Source of the DNA: Microcystis aeruginosa LEGE 91341
Lineage (GTDB): Bacteria; Cyanobacteriota; Cyanobacteriia; Cyanobacteriales; Microcystaceae
Assembly: GCF_015206885.1 (NCBI RefSeq)
Contig: NZ_JADEXY010000008.1
Span: forward strand, 1-53,289
Length of the DNA: 53,289 nucleotides
Direction of reading: 5' to 3'
The position numbers and the translations under genes were made by a program. Under the pieces are notes generated by a model that saw nothing but the letters and a program-made list of their open reading frames with translations, searched no databases and was not told the DNA's origin. How positions within the stretch are numbered: the first letter of the stretch is position 1; every line of letters starts with the position of its first letter. Positions 16,801 to 24,730 of this stretch are shown here, piece by piece.

Positions 16801-17986
16801 TAGTCAATTAAATCAAGTATCTGGTAGTTATACAATCACAGATCATGTTACTCCCAATAGTTCTCTGCTTTTTCAATTGCGTACTGGTACTTATCGAAGG
16901 GCGGTTCAATTTTTTAGTCGAGAAATTAGTGAATGGACTCCAGAAAGTCCTCTATTCTTTTCTGTAATATCTCCCAATGATTTTGGTCCCTTAGCCTATA
17001 GTGGTGTTAATATCCCCATTCAATTTACAAATATAGAACCTTTGAATCGTACAAATTTTACTTTTATAAAAGTTCAAAATAGCCAGGGAGATGTATTGTT
17101 CGAGCAACAATTGGCAGTAAAATCCGAGGCTTTTACTGCTCTTCCGATTGTCGGTCCTGGGAAAGCCGCTGACATAGAATTTGGCAGAATAGAAATTAGT
17201 CGATTTCGTCAAAGAGACTTTGAAGATACGTCCTATATCGGTTATTTGTATTTACCTGCTTTGGAGTTTATCCTTTCTGGTACAAGCAAGGGGTTCAGCT
17301 ATAGTTTGTCCCTGGGAGCTTGGACAAATTTATATCCTCAATCTTCTCCTCAAATTGAGGAAAATATTTCTGATCTCCAGGAAAAAACAATTGGAATATT
17401 TTCCAATATTGACTTAAAATGGAATTTTAATAATATTTGGTATAACGAGAACAAACAGTGGCAGACAATTATTAGTAATTCGCTATTTATCAATGTTGGT
17501 TGGAATAGTAATTCTAATCAGTTGAATATTTCTCGTGCCAATTTTGGTAATGTTTTTCAGTTCGTGAAACCAAATTGGAATCTAACTTGGTTTAATAACT
17601 TTAGCTTCAGTCCTCAAGAATTAAATGCGGCAGTTCCCAAGTCTAGTCTTGGGAATATTTCCTATTTTAGTTCTCTCAATTTTTCCGAGTCTTCAGGATT
17701 AAATATCATTTTTCCTATTTCGTTTGGCGATAAAGTTTTTTATTCTGTTGAGGCAACTTATCCCATTATTAAAGATCAAAAACTTGGTAGTACGAGACTA
17801 GGATTTTATTATAGTAACTATTCCGTCGCTACTCGGGGTTTTGATAACCAATTTGAAGATCTTAACTATGGCTTGGTAATCAAATACAATAATCCTTCAT
17901 CTTTGCTTTCCATAGAAGCTTATCTGGGTAATAGTGATTCTGGTTTTAGGGGTCGAATTCAAACTAGCATAAACTTTAAGTTCTAA
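13853..17986 (+). CDS. 1377-residue repeat-bearing protein with outer-membrane-like C-terminal half
   Basis: Start uncertain: ATG 13853 (MARRANESP) chosen; the frame is open from TTG 13802. A membrane or signal segment lies at residues ~10-31 (LFVFVILSGLAISSTPFILL). Residues ~153-410 hold two and a half copies of a ~105-residue Ser/Thr/Asp-rich repeat (SDLFEFLTQGQYHR, STESVLITQAFSGENL). A Pro-rich hinge (VPPVPVPPVPEIIKP, ~485) leads into an ~860-residue region rich in aromatic residues and short alternating strands that ends SINFKF; a terminal Phe and such strand pattern are typical of outer-membrane beta-barrels. No named family recognised. It follows the glycosylation-type genes after 240 bases and could be an adhesin or export/porin component; this role is inferred. 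Confidence 0.6.
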   Translation: MARRANESPNDLFVFVILSGLAISSTPFILLFYDARESLLVGGQVKAFSSIVLYTGDRQQSSDNLFCKFDPLPLVNWQAIEAKLLQWFYPSLYSAQNQALTSYSGQIVLEGSSEQILDVKGVSITVAAASANRETESRQETIQVAETEKTISSASTGSLNLSDQPSAKDESDLFEFLTQGQYHRRAETDQELAVTVTIGSSSPNLSESLSKRSEQPSTESVLITQAFSGENLSGKASDLMPVDGQTPDQPLPLPHSPNSASTRSLNPSDRPSVEDDSDLRLFLTQGQYHRQAETDQESAVTVTIGFPSPSFSENISKHSEHPSTESVLITQAFSGENLSGKASDLMPVDGQTPDQPLPHSPNSASTRSLNLSDQPSAKDDSDLFEFLTQGQYHRQAETDQESAVTVTISSFSPKIFTHIANQEFLSVDTRLASFTISDTPAISNILNDLELNQNSINAPVFGIVTYKEISQLNLAQTGNSDFFTPKDVPPVPVPPVPEIIKPDEQVPRQSPLTEEQLKIKDLAVKSFLESVAVRYPFIVNTNDLLTINPYKYRPTILNSYFNLNFDLDQYSLGNQVNFEEFNDPLITRFNFSYYPDNRQFYWLYDNNVVIETNGFHGNINYQGNVITQKSRQTAISTIPFFGVQTVFALPQAFESATGFEKDNNNLNITSGAVEVISPQGVPGVTQVVFNIDGESEVVSLDDTRKASTFTEEGGGSYFGNLDADNAPKFLQGFTTVNFQGLLDNGVRLQLGQRIPPENLAKIGVTVGDFFTTAGFNFNQSLSSFPGLKTLQFNKGLEDQVSRIYARVLNLDSSQLQNNDIVALMSNPFLTQEQRDFHYLNSLMWYSSGQRAPEITTRSFDPENHNWYRYIFNYSQNRTLLKYHPKKVELSYTNVFANPGVSLTVSPFLSDVDEKQMLNATLGLALGGLFYLLNPNDINGALTTARQKYEENQAPESFSTQSTSADRRAMNLRLNNSLQNANLVSQLNQVSGSYTITDHVTPNSSLLFQLRTGTYRRAVQFFSREISEWTPESPLFFSVISPNDFGPLAYSGVNIPIQFTNIEPLNRTNFTFIKVQNSQGDVLFEQQLAVKSEAFTALPIVGPGKAADIEFGRIEISRFRQRDFEDTSYIGYLYLPALEFILSGTSKGFSYSLSLGAWTNLYPQSSPQIEENISDLQEKTIGIFSNIDLKWNFNNIWYNENKQWQTIISNSLFINVGWNSNSNQLNISRANFGNVFQFVKPNWNLTWFNNFSFSPQELNAAVPKSSLGNISYFSSLNFSESSGLNIIFPISFGDKVFYSVEATYPIIKDQKLGSTRLGFYYSNYSVATRGFDNQFEDLNYGLVIKYNNPSSLLSIEAYLGNSDSGFRGRIQTSINFKF
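14311..15085 (+). repeat. large in-frame tandem repeats (318/312 bp period)
   Basis: Units begin at GCTTCAAC 14312, 14630 and 14942, giving periods of 318 and 312 bases (the second lacks two codons in the PLPLPH stretch). The third unit is partial and stops near 15085, after the VTVTI segment. Units are near-identical over long stretches (for example the codons for STESVLITQAF), indicating recent expansion. Confidence 0.9.
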
Positions 17987-18050
17987 TGAATGGTAATGAT
18001 CAAAACTGCCTAACTGCACATTCTTCTACCGGATACAAAGGACGACATAA
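17987..18050. other. short gap after the large repeat protein
   Basis: Sixty-four bases between the stop of the repeat protein and the duplicated dynamin fragment. No terminator, RNA or reading frame recognised. Confidence 0.4.
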
Positions 18051-18108
18051 TTCAGTTATACTGTTAACATGACCAGCCAGATTACTGCCTAGAATCGGGA
18101 TTGATTAT
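18051..18108 (-). pseudogene. collapsed duplicate of the dynamin gene 5' end and leader
   Basis: Bases 18051-18088 match 20741-20778 (codons for NLAGNVNSIIEL of the dynamin-like gene) with 2 differences in 38. Bases 18089-18108 match 20924-20943, upstream of that gene, with 1 difference in 20. The 145 bases between, with the start codon, are missing in the copy. So a piece of the dynamin start region was duplicated downstream of the gene, then shortened. Confidence 0.8.
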
Positions 18109-18294
18109 GCCTCTTCGGTTTGTGTTATGCAATGGACGGGGGTTATAAGGGATGGAACCTTTATCTAGAAAGTCATTTAGCGATTTTTGTCAATTGTTTT
18201 TTATCTAGAGCGAACTAATCAATTAAGTCTCTTGCCAGATAAGGATTTAGTCGATTTATGCCCGCTATCGAACCATAACAAGTAACGAAGAGCC
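18109..18294 (-). mobile_element. MITE, GGCTCTTCG ends (copy A, ~186 bp)
   Basis: Over its whole length this is an inverted-orientation relative of 41236-41422 (shared segments include GACGGGGGTTATAAGGGATG, CTAGAGCGAACTAATCAATT and TCTCTTGCCAGATAAGGATT). Its ends CTCTTCGG and CGAAGAGCC are imperfect inverted repeats. GGnTCTTnG ends fit ISL3-family elements. No target duplication survives here, unlike in copy B; the left side abuts the collapsed dynamin duplicate. Confidence 0.8.
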
Positions 18295-18327
18295 AGTATA
18301 ACTTGCATTTTTCACTCAAAGACAACG

Positions 18328-18347
18328 CCAATTCACACTGGAATTGG
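18328..18347 (-). terminator. possible terminator of the dynamin gene
   Basis: CCAATTC 18328-18334 pairs with GAATTGG 18341-18347. Read on the minus strand it follows the dynamin stop by 26 bases and is trailed by a mixed T-rich stretch. Weak: short stem and no clean U-run. Confidence 0.3.
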
Positions 18348-18373
18348 TGCTTCATGCCGATAATTTTCCCATA

Positions 18374-20800
18374 TTAATCGCTGGAGTAATTAACAACTTC
18401 TGGGACAATCTCTAATTCTTGTTCACCAATTACAGGTAAATGATTTTTCTGTAAACCCATAGCAGTTAAACAAGTATTAAGAGAATTTATCGCTTGGTTA
18501 TAATCCTCAATTTTTTGGCGAATTTCTTCCTGTTTGTGGGCATTATTAGCAATTTTTTCCGCCGCTTCCTGTTCTAAGGTTTGTTCTAGATAGGAACGAG
18601 CTTGATTGAACTGTTGTAGAATAGTATCGGCTTGTTTTTTTGCCATTGGTATCAATTGATTTTTTAAAGTATTATTAATGGTTTGACGGAAGTTTTTCTG
18701 AATTGTTGCTGATACTTTTGGCTCAAAATCTAACTTAAGTAATTGACGGATAGCAGGTTCAGCATCAAGAATACTTTCACAGTCATAACCTTGGGCAGTT
18801 TGTTGGACAGTTTGCCGAAATTGAAAGATAGAAAAAGTGCCTTCGTTGTAAAAATTGTGATTTTCTCGTACATAGCGATCGCACTCTGTTCTCGCTTCGG
18901 AAATCAAGACATTAATTAACTGATCTTCTAGCTGTTTTAGCTGATTTTCTATGCCACCATCGTTACCCAATAAACGATAGATTTGCCGATAATAATCACC
19001 TTGCCTTACTGCATCTAAAAGACGCTGACAGAAGCGATTAACTAAACTGGTTGACTCCTCAATTAACACATCTTCTAGCTGATTAGACAGATAATAAAAA
19101 GCTTCTACTAATACTGCTAATAAAGGTGCTGTAGCATTGCGAGGATGCTTTAAAGTCGCTTGCGAGTAAGCATTTTTAACAGAAAAAGTATTTAATAACT
19201 CATCCAATCTTGATACCATTCTCGCTTTCAGTTTCTTAAAGTCTTCCTCGAAGTTTTCATCGCTATTAACCACGATAGCATTGACATAACCATCGATGTG
19301 TTTAGTTAATTTCTCTCCCACTTCTTTTAACTCTTGATTGAGGTGATTTAACTCTAGAGCTTTCATCGCCTCAATTTCTCGTGGTTGACTTTCTAAATCA
19401 CGATAAATCCCTTGATAATGATTTTTGAGAGTAATGCAGAGAGATTGTAAATCATCAGCTAAAGTTGCAAACAATTGCGGACGTTTTTCTTCGGTGAGAT
19501 AACGAGTAATTGCCGTGCGAAATTCTTCGATACCGCTATCAGCAATTAACTGCTCTAGCAAAGGAGTTCCCCACTCGCTTAAAACTCGGAAATAATTTTT
19601 ATTAGGAGTTTCATAACCGTGTATGGAAACTTTAAAGGGAGTTGCCAGTAATTTACCGGAGTTGGCACAATAGTTATTAAACTCGCTGACAAATTGCGGT
19701 GTTTCTTCTTGTCCTCCTAAATTTTTCACACTTTCGGCAAAAATAGAATCTAAACCATAACGCTGATTAATATTGGTTTGATTTTTCACCTGATACCCAT
19801 AAAACCCTAAAAGTCCGCTGGTTTTGTAAATGCGGGAAGTATCACGAAATTGCGTTTGAATCAGGTTTTCTAAACGCTGTTTTAGTTGGGCTGAATACCA
19901 GGTTTCATCAATGCGGTTAAAAACATAAAAAACTCGATCACGAATACCAGCATTAGAGCGAATTTTTTCGAGTAATTCCGTTTCTTCTGTGGCTAATTCT
20001 CCCGCAGAAGCAGCCTTTAAAACACAAACCACTGCCGAAGTATCAGGATGCTCTATTTTACGATAGGCTAAGGCGGCATCTTTTTTGACTGGGGCATCAA
20101 TACCGGGCAAATCTACCAAAACGTTACCATCTTTAAGGAGAGGATGATGACAGTAATATTCTAAACGTTTTAAGACGGCACTATTACTACCACGACGGGC
20201 AAAACTAGCGGCTTCTGCTAAATTAGAAAAGTGAAATTGTTCCATGGAATAGGTGGCATTATGCAGCGTATGGATCCGCTCACGATTTTGGGTAAATCCT
20301 TCAATTAATAATTTTAAACCCTGAGCTTGTTTAGCTCGCTCGGATTTGCCTTCTCCCCCTTCCTGTTCGATAATTTTTTGACAGTATTGGTTTAACTGAC
20401 TACAGTATTCCGGGGAATTAATGTTACTGGGATTGGTTAATTGCAGATTTTGACAGACGGTATCGACTAAAGTACGAATTTCTACTTCGCTGAGAAAGGT
20501 TAAAACCACTCTTTCCTCATCAGCTTCTGCGTACTCAATATAACATTCTGTACCCGTTGCGTGTCCTTCGGCACTATACAGCAATTCTCGCTCTAAAAGT
20601 GCATTGATTAACATTGATTTCCCAGCACTAAAAGCACCGGCGAAAACGATTTCAAATTTGGGAGAAATGGCTTTTTGTAGGGCAATTTCTATCTTGCTGG
20701 TATCCTGTTGATTGCGGAGAGAGGATTCGCCTTTGAATAGTTCAATTATACTGTTAACATTACCAGCCAGATTACTGCATTGGGGTAAAAGTTCAGTCAT
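18374..20800 (-). CDS. bacterial dynamin-like GTPase
   Basis: 808 residues, ATG 20800. GTPase motifs are clear: P-loop GAFSAGKS (residues 55-62), G3 DLPG in VLVDLPGIDA (~230), and G4 in the form FNRID (~291). The rest is long helical, coiled-coil-rich sequence (for example LNHLNQELKEVGEKLTKHI and the C-terminal AEKIANNAHKQEEIRQKIEDY) as in BDLPs, which bind and reshape membranes by GTP-driven assembly; the Nostoc protein is the structural model. No long transmembrane hairpin stands out. It is transcribed alone. A duplicated, collapsed fragment of its start region lies downstream at 18051-18108. Confidence 0.85.
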   Translation of the reverse strand: MTELLPQCSNLAGNVNSIIELFKGESSLRNQQDTSKIEIALQKAISPKFEIVFAGAFSAGKSMLINALLERELLYSAEGHATGTECYIEYAEADEERVVLTFLSEVEIRTLVDTVCQNLQLTNPSNINSPEYCSQLNQYCQKIIEQEGGEGKSERAKQAQGLKLLIEGFTQNRERIHTLHNATYSMEQFHFSNLAEAASFARRGSNSAVLKRLEYYCHHPLLKDGNVLVDLPGIDAPVKKDAALAYRKIEHPDTSAVVCVLKAASAGELATEETELLEKIRSNAGIRDRVFYVFNRIDETWYSAQLKQRLENLIQTQFRDTSRIYKTSGLLGFYGYQVKNQTNINQRYGLDSIFAESVKNLGGQEETPQFVSEFNNYCANSGKLLATPFKVSIHGYETPNKNYFRVLSEWGTPLLEQLIADSGIEEFRTAITRYLTEEKRPQLFATLADDLQSLCITLKNHYQGIYRDLESQPREIEAMKALELNHLNQELKEVGEKLTKHIDGYVNAIVVNSDENFEEDFKKLKARMVSRLDELLNTFSVKNAYSQATLKHPRNATAPLLAVLVEAFYYLSNQLEDVLIEESTSLVNRFCQRLLDAVRQGDYYRQIYRLLGNDGGIENQLKQLEDQLINVLISEARTECDRYVRENHNFYNEGTFSIFQFRQTVQQTAQGYDCESILDAEPAIRQLLKLDFEPKVSATIQKNFRQTINNTLKNQLIPMAKKQADTILQQFNQARSYLEQTLEQEAAEKIANNAHKQEEIRQKIEDYNQAINSLNTCLTAMGLQKNHLPVIGEQELEIVPEVVNYSSD

Positions 20801-21172
20801 GGTAAAACCCAGATCTAGAAGAACAGTGCTATTATTCCCTAGATTATAACAAAATTCACTAACTAGATCTCAGATCTTTGGTCAGCGATTTAAGCAATCA
20901 AGGACAAAGTCATCATCTTCAATCTAGAATCAGGATTGATTATAATCAATTTAGTACATACCGATTTCCGAGAACCTCCTTAGGTAAAAATTCTCTCCTG
21001 ACTTTAAAGAGGGTGTAGGGTGTGGGGTGTGGGGTGTAGGGAAGGAAACCTCTTTCATCTGTGGGGGTGAAAACTTTTTCATCAGGACTGACTCCTCCTG
21101 AATTCTAGGATAATGATAATTATGTGGACAAAAATGGCAATAGATAAATTGAGATTCCAAAAAATTCGGACT
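20801..21172. other. intergenic region between divergent genes, with GGTGTGG heptamers
   Basis: Holds the promoters of the dynamin-like gene (minus) and the PLD-family gene (plus). Bases 20924-20943 are the source of part of the duplicate at 18089-18108. A heptamer array of the GGGTGTA/GGGTGTG type lies at 21009-21041, the same unit as the spacer in the 1385-1713 array. No RNA gene seen. Confidence 0.55.
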
Positions 21173-22762
21173 ATGAAACAGTTAGGATTTTTGTTAGGGA
21201 CAGTTTTTCTTTTGGGGGGTTGTCATTCTCTGAATGCTATCCAAAATCGTCCCCAACCCTTGCCCCAAGATCAATATATGCAAGTCTATTTTAATTATAA
21301 TCAGGCCCAGGGTTCAAATTATACCGATCCCTATCGCCAAATTAATCGTCCAGGGGATAATTTAGAACAGGTTATTATTGATAATATTAACTCGGCCAAA
21401 AGTTCGATCGATCTAGCAGTGCAGGAGTTACGTTTACCCGCCATCGCTCAAGCTTTAGTTGCCCGTCAGCAGCAGGGAATTAAAGTTAGGGTTATCCTCG
21501 AAAATATTTATAATAAACCTATTCATACTTTAGCCAAAAACCAAGAACAATCAAGCGATCGAGAACAGGAACGTTATCAAAACCTTGTTGATTTAGTTGA
21601 TATAAATCGAGATGGTAAATTAAGTGCAGAAGAAATCGCCCAAAGAGATGCAATTACTATCCTCAAAAAAGCTGGTATTCCCCTAACTGATGATAGGGCT
21701 GATCGCTCAAAAGGTAGCGGTTTAATGCACCATAAATTCATGGTTATTGATAATCACACTACTTTAATCAGTTCGGCTAACTATACCTTAAGTGATATTC
21801 ATGGAGACTTTTCTAATCCCAAAACTGTCGGGAATGCCAATCACCTATTAGTCATTACTAATCCCCCACTAGCTAGAGTTTTTCAAAAGGAATTTAATCT
21901 GATGTGGGGAAGGGAAGATCAACCTAGATTTGGCTTAGATAAACCCCACAGAAAACCGCAAACAATTACTATCGGTAATAGTAGTCTGACGGTCAAATTT
22001 TCCCCCGATTCTACCGCTTATCCTTGGGCAATTACTAGCAATGGTCTGATCGGTGAAACTTTAAATAAAGCTAAAAAATCCGTGAATTTAGCCCTGTTTG
22101 TCTTTACGGAACAGCCTTTAGCTAATATTCTCGCCCAACGACATCAAAAAGGGATAGAAATTAAAGCTTTAATTGATCCTAGTTTTGCCTTCCGATACTA
22201 TAGCGAAGGATTAGATTTATTAGGAGTTGCTCTCAGTAATAAATGTCGTTATGAACCAGATAATCAGCCTTGGCAAAACCCAATTAATACCGTAGGAGTT
22301 CCCGATCTAGCAGCAGGAGATAAATTACACCATAAATTCGGTTTAATCGATGATAAAATTGTGATCACTGGTTCTCATAATTGGTCAGCAGCTGCTAACC
22401 ACCAAAACGATGAAGCTTTAGTTATTATCAATAATCCCACCGTTGCCGCTCATTTCGATCGAGAATTTCAATATCTTTACCGTACCGCTAAATTAGGACT
22501 GCCGGAAACTATTAAAAATCGGATCGAACGGGATAGAAAAAACTGCCCCCAATCTGTAACAATCAAAAGCGATCGCTTAATTAATTTAAACACTGCCACA
22601 AAAGAAGAATTAGATACTTTACCCGGTATCAGTGGCAAATTAGCCGAAAAAATTATCGCAGCCCGGCAAGAAAAACCCTTTACTTCCCTAGAAGATTTGG
22701 ATCGAGTATCGGGAATCGGTAAGAGAAAAATTAACAAGCTCAAAGGCAAAGTTAGCTGGTAA
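21173..22762 (+). CDS. phospholipase D-family lipoprotein with EF-hand insert and C-terminal HhH
   Basis: 529 residues from ATG 21173, chosen because it gives an ideal lipoprotein signal (MKQLGFLLGTVFLLGGC, Cys17); two in-frame ATGs lie upstream. Two PLD half-domains follow, each with an HKD motif: HHKFMVID at ~185 and HHKFGLID at ~385, both followed by S-[AS]-N/H-W-type contexts (SSANYT, GSHNWS), so the catalytic site looks complete. Between the first strand and the first HKD lies a canonical 12-residue EF-hand loop, DINRDGKLSAEE (~143), suggesting calcium binding. Residues ~468-526 form a ComEA-like double helix-hairpin-helix DNA-binding unit (LNTATKEELDTLPGIS, VSGIGKRKI). The likely role is an envelope-anchored nuclease or phospholipase; DNA binding makes nuclease, perhaps in DNA uptake or scavenging, the better guess. 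Confidence 0.85.
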   Translation: MKQLGFLLGTVFLLGGCHSLNAIQNRPQPLPQDQYMQVYFNYNQAQGSNYTDPYRQINRPGDNLEQVIIDNINSAKSSIDLAVQELRLPAIAQALVARQQQGIKVRVILENIYNKPIHTLAKNQEQSSDREQERYQNLVDLVDINRDGKLSAEEIAQRDAITILKKAGIPLTDDRADRSKGSGLMHHKFMVIDNHTTLISSANYTLSDIHGDFSNPKTVGNANHLLVITNPPLARVFQKEFNLMWGREDQPRFGLDKPHRKPQTITIGNSSLTVKFSPDSTAYPWAITSNGLIGETLNKAKKSVNLALFVFTEQPLANILAQRHQKGIEIKALIDPSFAFRYYSEGLDLLGVALSNKCRYEPDNQPWQNPINTVGVPDLAAGDKLHHKFGLIDDKIVITGSHNWSAAANHQNDEALVIINNPTVAAHFDREFQYLYRTAKLGLPETIKNRIERDRKNCPQSVTIKSDRLINLNTATKEELDTLPGISGKLAEKIIAARQEKPFTSLEDLDRVSGIGKRKINKLKGKVSW

Positions 22763-22825
22763 TGATTGCCTCGTCTGTATTTTTGGCACAGATAAAAACT
22801 AGCAATTTTCCCTTGTTACGGCAAG

Positions 22826-22941
22826 CTAAGTAGGTAGGTTTTAAAGATCGTCAGCCCCCCGCCTATCGGCACCCCCCTTATCAAGGGGGGCAGGGGGGAT
22901 CGAACCCAAAATCTATCTTCTATTTAATTAGAACCACTTAT
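22826..22941. mobile_element. MITE-like repeat, TAAGTAG ends with C-run/G-run core
   Basis: Left end CTAAGTAGGTAGGTTTTAAA; right end, inverted, CACTTATT with a shared ATTTAATTAGAACCA segment. The core holds CCCCCCTTATCAAGGGGGG. Relatives: 30692-30887 (complete) and 48921-48981 (left part). The core can form a strong hairpin on either strand. Confidence 0.65.
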
Positions 22942-22961
22942 TTACCACAGACAAAAAAGGG

Positions 22962-23273
22962 TTATTTTAACGGATCGGGAATAGTATCGGAAGGAGCCTC
23001 AAACTGTCCGGTAATAACGTATTCTAGACGCAATTTTAGCCAAGTAATAAACTGTTGATTGAGAGAAACAATCGCCGCTGCTGGTTGGGGAGTTTTCTTT
23101 TTGATATCGGCAAAAGCGGGAGTATCTAAAAAAGCTGGATTGGCAATTAACCAAAAATCAATTTCTTGACCTTTTTCTTGATAATTCCTGATTCTTTCCT
23201 TCAAAACTTCCTTTTCGATCGCTTCTTCTTCTAAAAACTTTTGACTGGCTACCAAATAATAATAAGTTGTCAT
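22962..23273 (-). CDS. ycf54: Ycf54, factor of the Mg-protoporphyrin monomethyl ester cyclase
   Basis: 103-residue protein of the DUF2488/Ycf54 family, needed for assembly or stability of the aerobic (AcsF) Mg-protoporphyrin IX monomethyl ester cyclase in chlorophyll synthesis. Family blocks are intact: TTYYYLVASQKFL at the start, QEIDFWLIANPAFL in the middle and SLNQQFITWLKLRLEYV, GQFEAPS and IPDPL near the end. Length matches the family. Of two adjacent ATGs the second (23273) is chosen, since it gives better spacing to AAAGGA. It lies upstream of no other chlorophyll gene here and ends close to a MITE-like repeat. Confidence 0.85.
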   Translation of the reverse strand: MTTYYYLVASQKFLEEEAIEKEVLKERIRNYQEKGQEIDFWLIANPAFLDTPAFADIKKKTPQPAAAIVSLNQQFITWLKLRLEYVITGQFEAPSDTIPDPLK

Positions 23274-23340
23274 CATCTTTCCTTTAATTTTTCACTGTCA
23301 TTGTTCCCTAGTCAGGAGATTAGCTGATAGCTGATAGCCT

Positions 23341-24063
23341 TTACAATTGCCCACGCATAGCCAATTTCATTTCCCTAACAGCCCGTTCTAACCCAACTAA
23401 AACCGCACGACTGATAATTGTGTGACCAATGTTCAATTCTTCCATATTGGGCAAACAGGCGACGGCATAAACATTCCAATAGGTCAAACCGTGACCAGCA
23501 TTCACCCGCAAACCGAGAGAGGAAGCGTATTCACAACCTTCTTTAAGAATTGTTAATTCTGCTTGACAATCGCTCTCCTGTTGTGCCTCGGCGTATTGAC
23601 CGGTATGGAGTTCGATAAATTTCGCCCCCGTATTAGCGGCCGCTTGAATTTGGGCAAAATCGGCATCAATAAACCAACTAACGGGGATATTAGCCGATTG
23701 TAGGCGCTCGACAACCCGACAAAAACGGTCAAAATTGCCCAGCATATCGATCCCCCCTTCCGTGGTCACTTCCTCGCGCTTTTCGGGGACAAGGGTGACA
23801 TAATCGGGTTTAATATCGAGAGCAATGGCGATCATTTCCTCCGTCGGGGCCATTTCCAGATTCAGATGAGTCCGCACCGTTTGCCGGAGAATACGCACAT
23901 CGCGATCCTGGATATGACGACGATCCTCGCGCAAGTGGACGGTAATGCCATCAGCACCGCCGATTTCAGCCAAAACTGCCGCCGCCACGGGATCCGGTTC
24001 CACGGTACGGCGCGCTTGGCGAATTGTGGCCACATGGTCGATATTGACACCCAAAGTCAGCAA
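23341..24063 (-). CDS. pdxJ: pyridoxine 5'-phosphate synthase
   Basis: PdxJ condenses 1-deoxyxylulose 5-phosphate with 3-amino-1-hydroxyacetone 1-phosphate to pyridoxine 5'-phosphate, the last ring-forming step of the DXP-dependent vitamin B6 route. About 240 residues, TIM-barrel type: [64 protein letters not shown] and [13 protein letters not shown] are all present. An upstream ATG at 24099 is in frame, but a strong AAGGAGGT site stands seven bases before TTG 24063, and the family normally begins at (x)TLGVNIDHV, so TTG is the likely start. The neighbouring ebfC gene ends 59 bases upstream, on the same strand. Confidence 0.92.
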   Translation of the reverse strand: MLTLGVNIDHVATIRQARRTVEPDPVAAAVLAEIGGADGITVHLREDRRHIQDRDVRILRQTVRTHLNLEMAPTEEMIAIALDIKPDYVTLVPEKREEVTTEGGIDMLGNFDRFCRVVERLQSANIPVSWFIDADFAQIQAAANTGAKFIELHTGQYAEAQQESDCQAELTILKEGCEYASSLGLRVNAGHGLTYWNVYAVACLPNMEELNIGHTIISRAVLVGLERAVREMKLAMRGQL

Positions 24064-24122
24064 AGTTGAACCTCCTTGTTTGTTAGTCCAACTTTCCATC
24101 TTACCATTGCGGTCAAAAGCGG

Positions 24123-24467
24123 TTACATACTGGAGATATTTAAACCCATGGTCAGTTCTTCCATTTTGCTGCGCATGGTTTCCGTGGAGGCACTATAGGC
24201 GGCTTTCATGGCTTCGAGAATAGACTCAGCCACAACCTCCAGATCTTGGGAGAGGAGAGACGGGTCGATTTCAATACCCCGGGGTTCTTGGTTGCCACTG
24301 AGATAGACTGTCACCAAGCCATTTTCACTCTGGCCAGGAATGTCCATAGTTTCCAGTTCTTCTTGCAGAACTTTGGCCCCTTGTTGCACCTGTTGCGCTT
24401 TTTGGAAAGCGTCTTGTAGTTCTTTAATCTTACCGAGACCGAATCCGAATCCTTGTCCTTGTGCCAT
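24123..24467 (-). CDS. YbaB/EbfC family nucleoid-associated protein
   Basis: 114 residues from ATG 24467 ([17 protein letters not shown]); ten more codons are open upstream. Family features are the amphipathic N-terminal helix ([23 protein letters not shown]), the [22 protein letters not shown] strand pair and the C-terminal helix ending TMGLNI. Family members are dimeric DNA-binding proteins, often encoded beside dnaX/recR; here the partner downstream is pdxJ instead. Target sites unknown. Confidence 0.88.
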   Translation of the reverse strand: MAQGQGFGFGLGKIKELQDAFQKAQQVQQGAKVLQEELETMDIPGQSENGLVTVYLSGNQEPRGIEIDPSLLSQDLEVVAESILEAMKAAYSASTETMRSKMEELTMGLNISSM

Positions 24468-24730
24468 GATGTTTTTTTTGTTTAAGGGGTCATTCAAGGT
24501 TTTTATTGTACTGCTTAAGGTGAACTGGGGTCAACTTTTGGCCCTGTGAGGGCAAAAAGTGATTAATGACAACGTTGACTTTCTGACTGGGTTAAGGTTT
24601 GCGGGAACTTGTTCTCTCTTAATCCGTCACGGGATGGTCAGAAAGAGACATCCGAAAAATTATCCTAACCACTGAGTCGATTACCCCACGCCATAATAGA
24701 ATTGTTGCTTTGACGAGGAGAATAGCAATT

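Noticed and set aside
22866-22915. tRNA T-arm-like string (GGGTTCGATCCCC on the minus strand)
   Set aside because: No D-arm, anticodon arm or acceptor stem can be built around it; it is part of the C-run/G-run repeat core.
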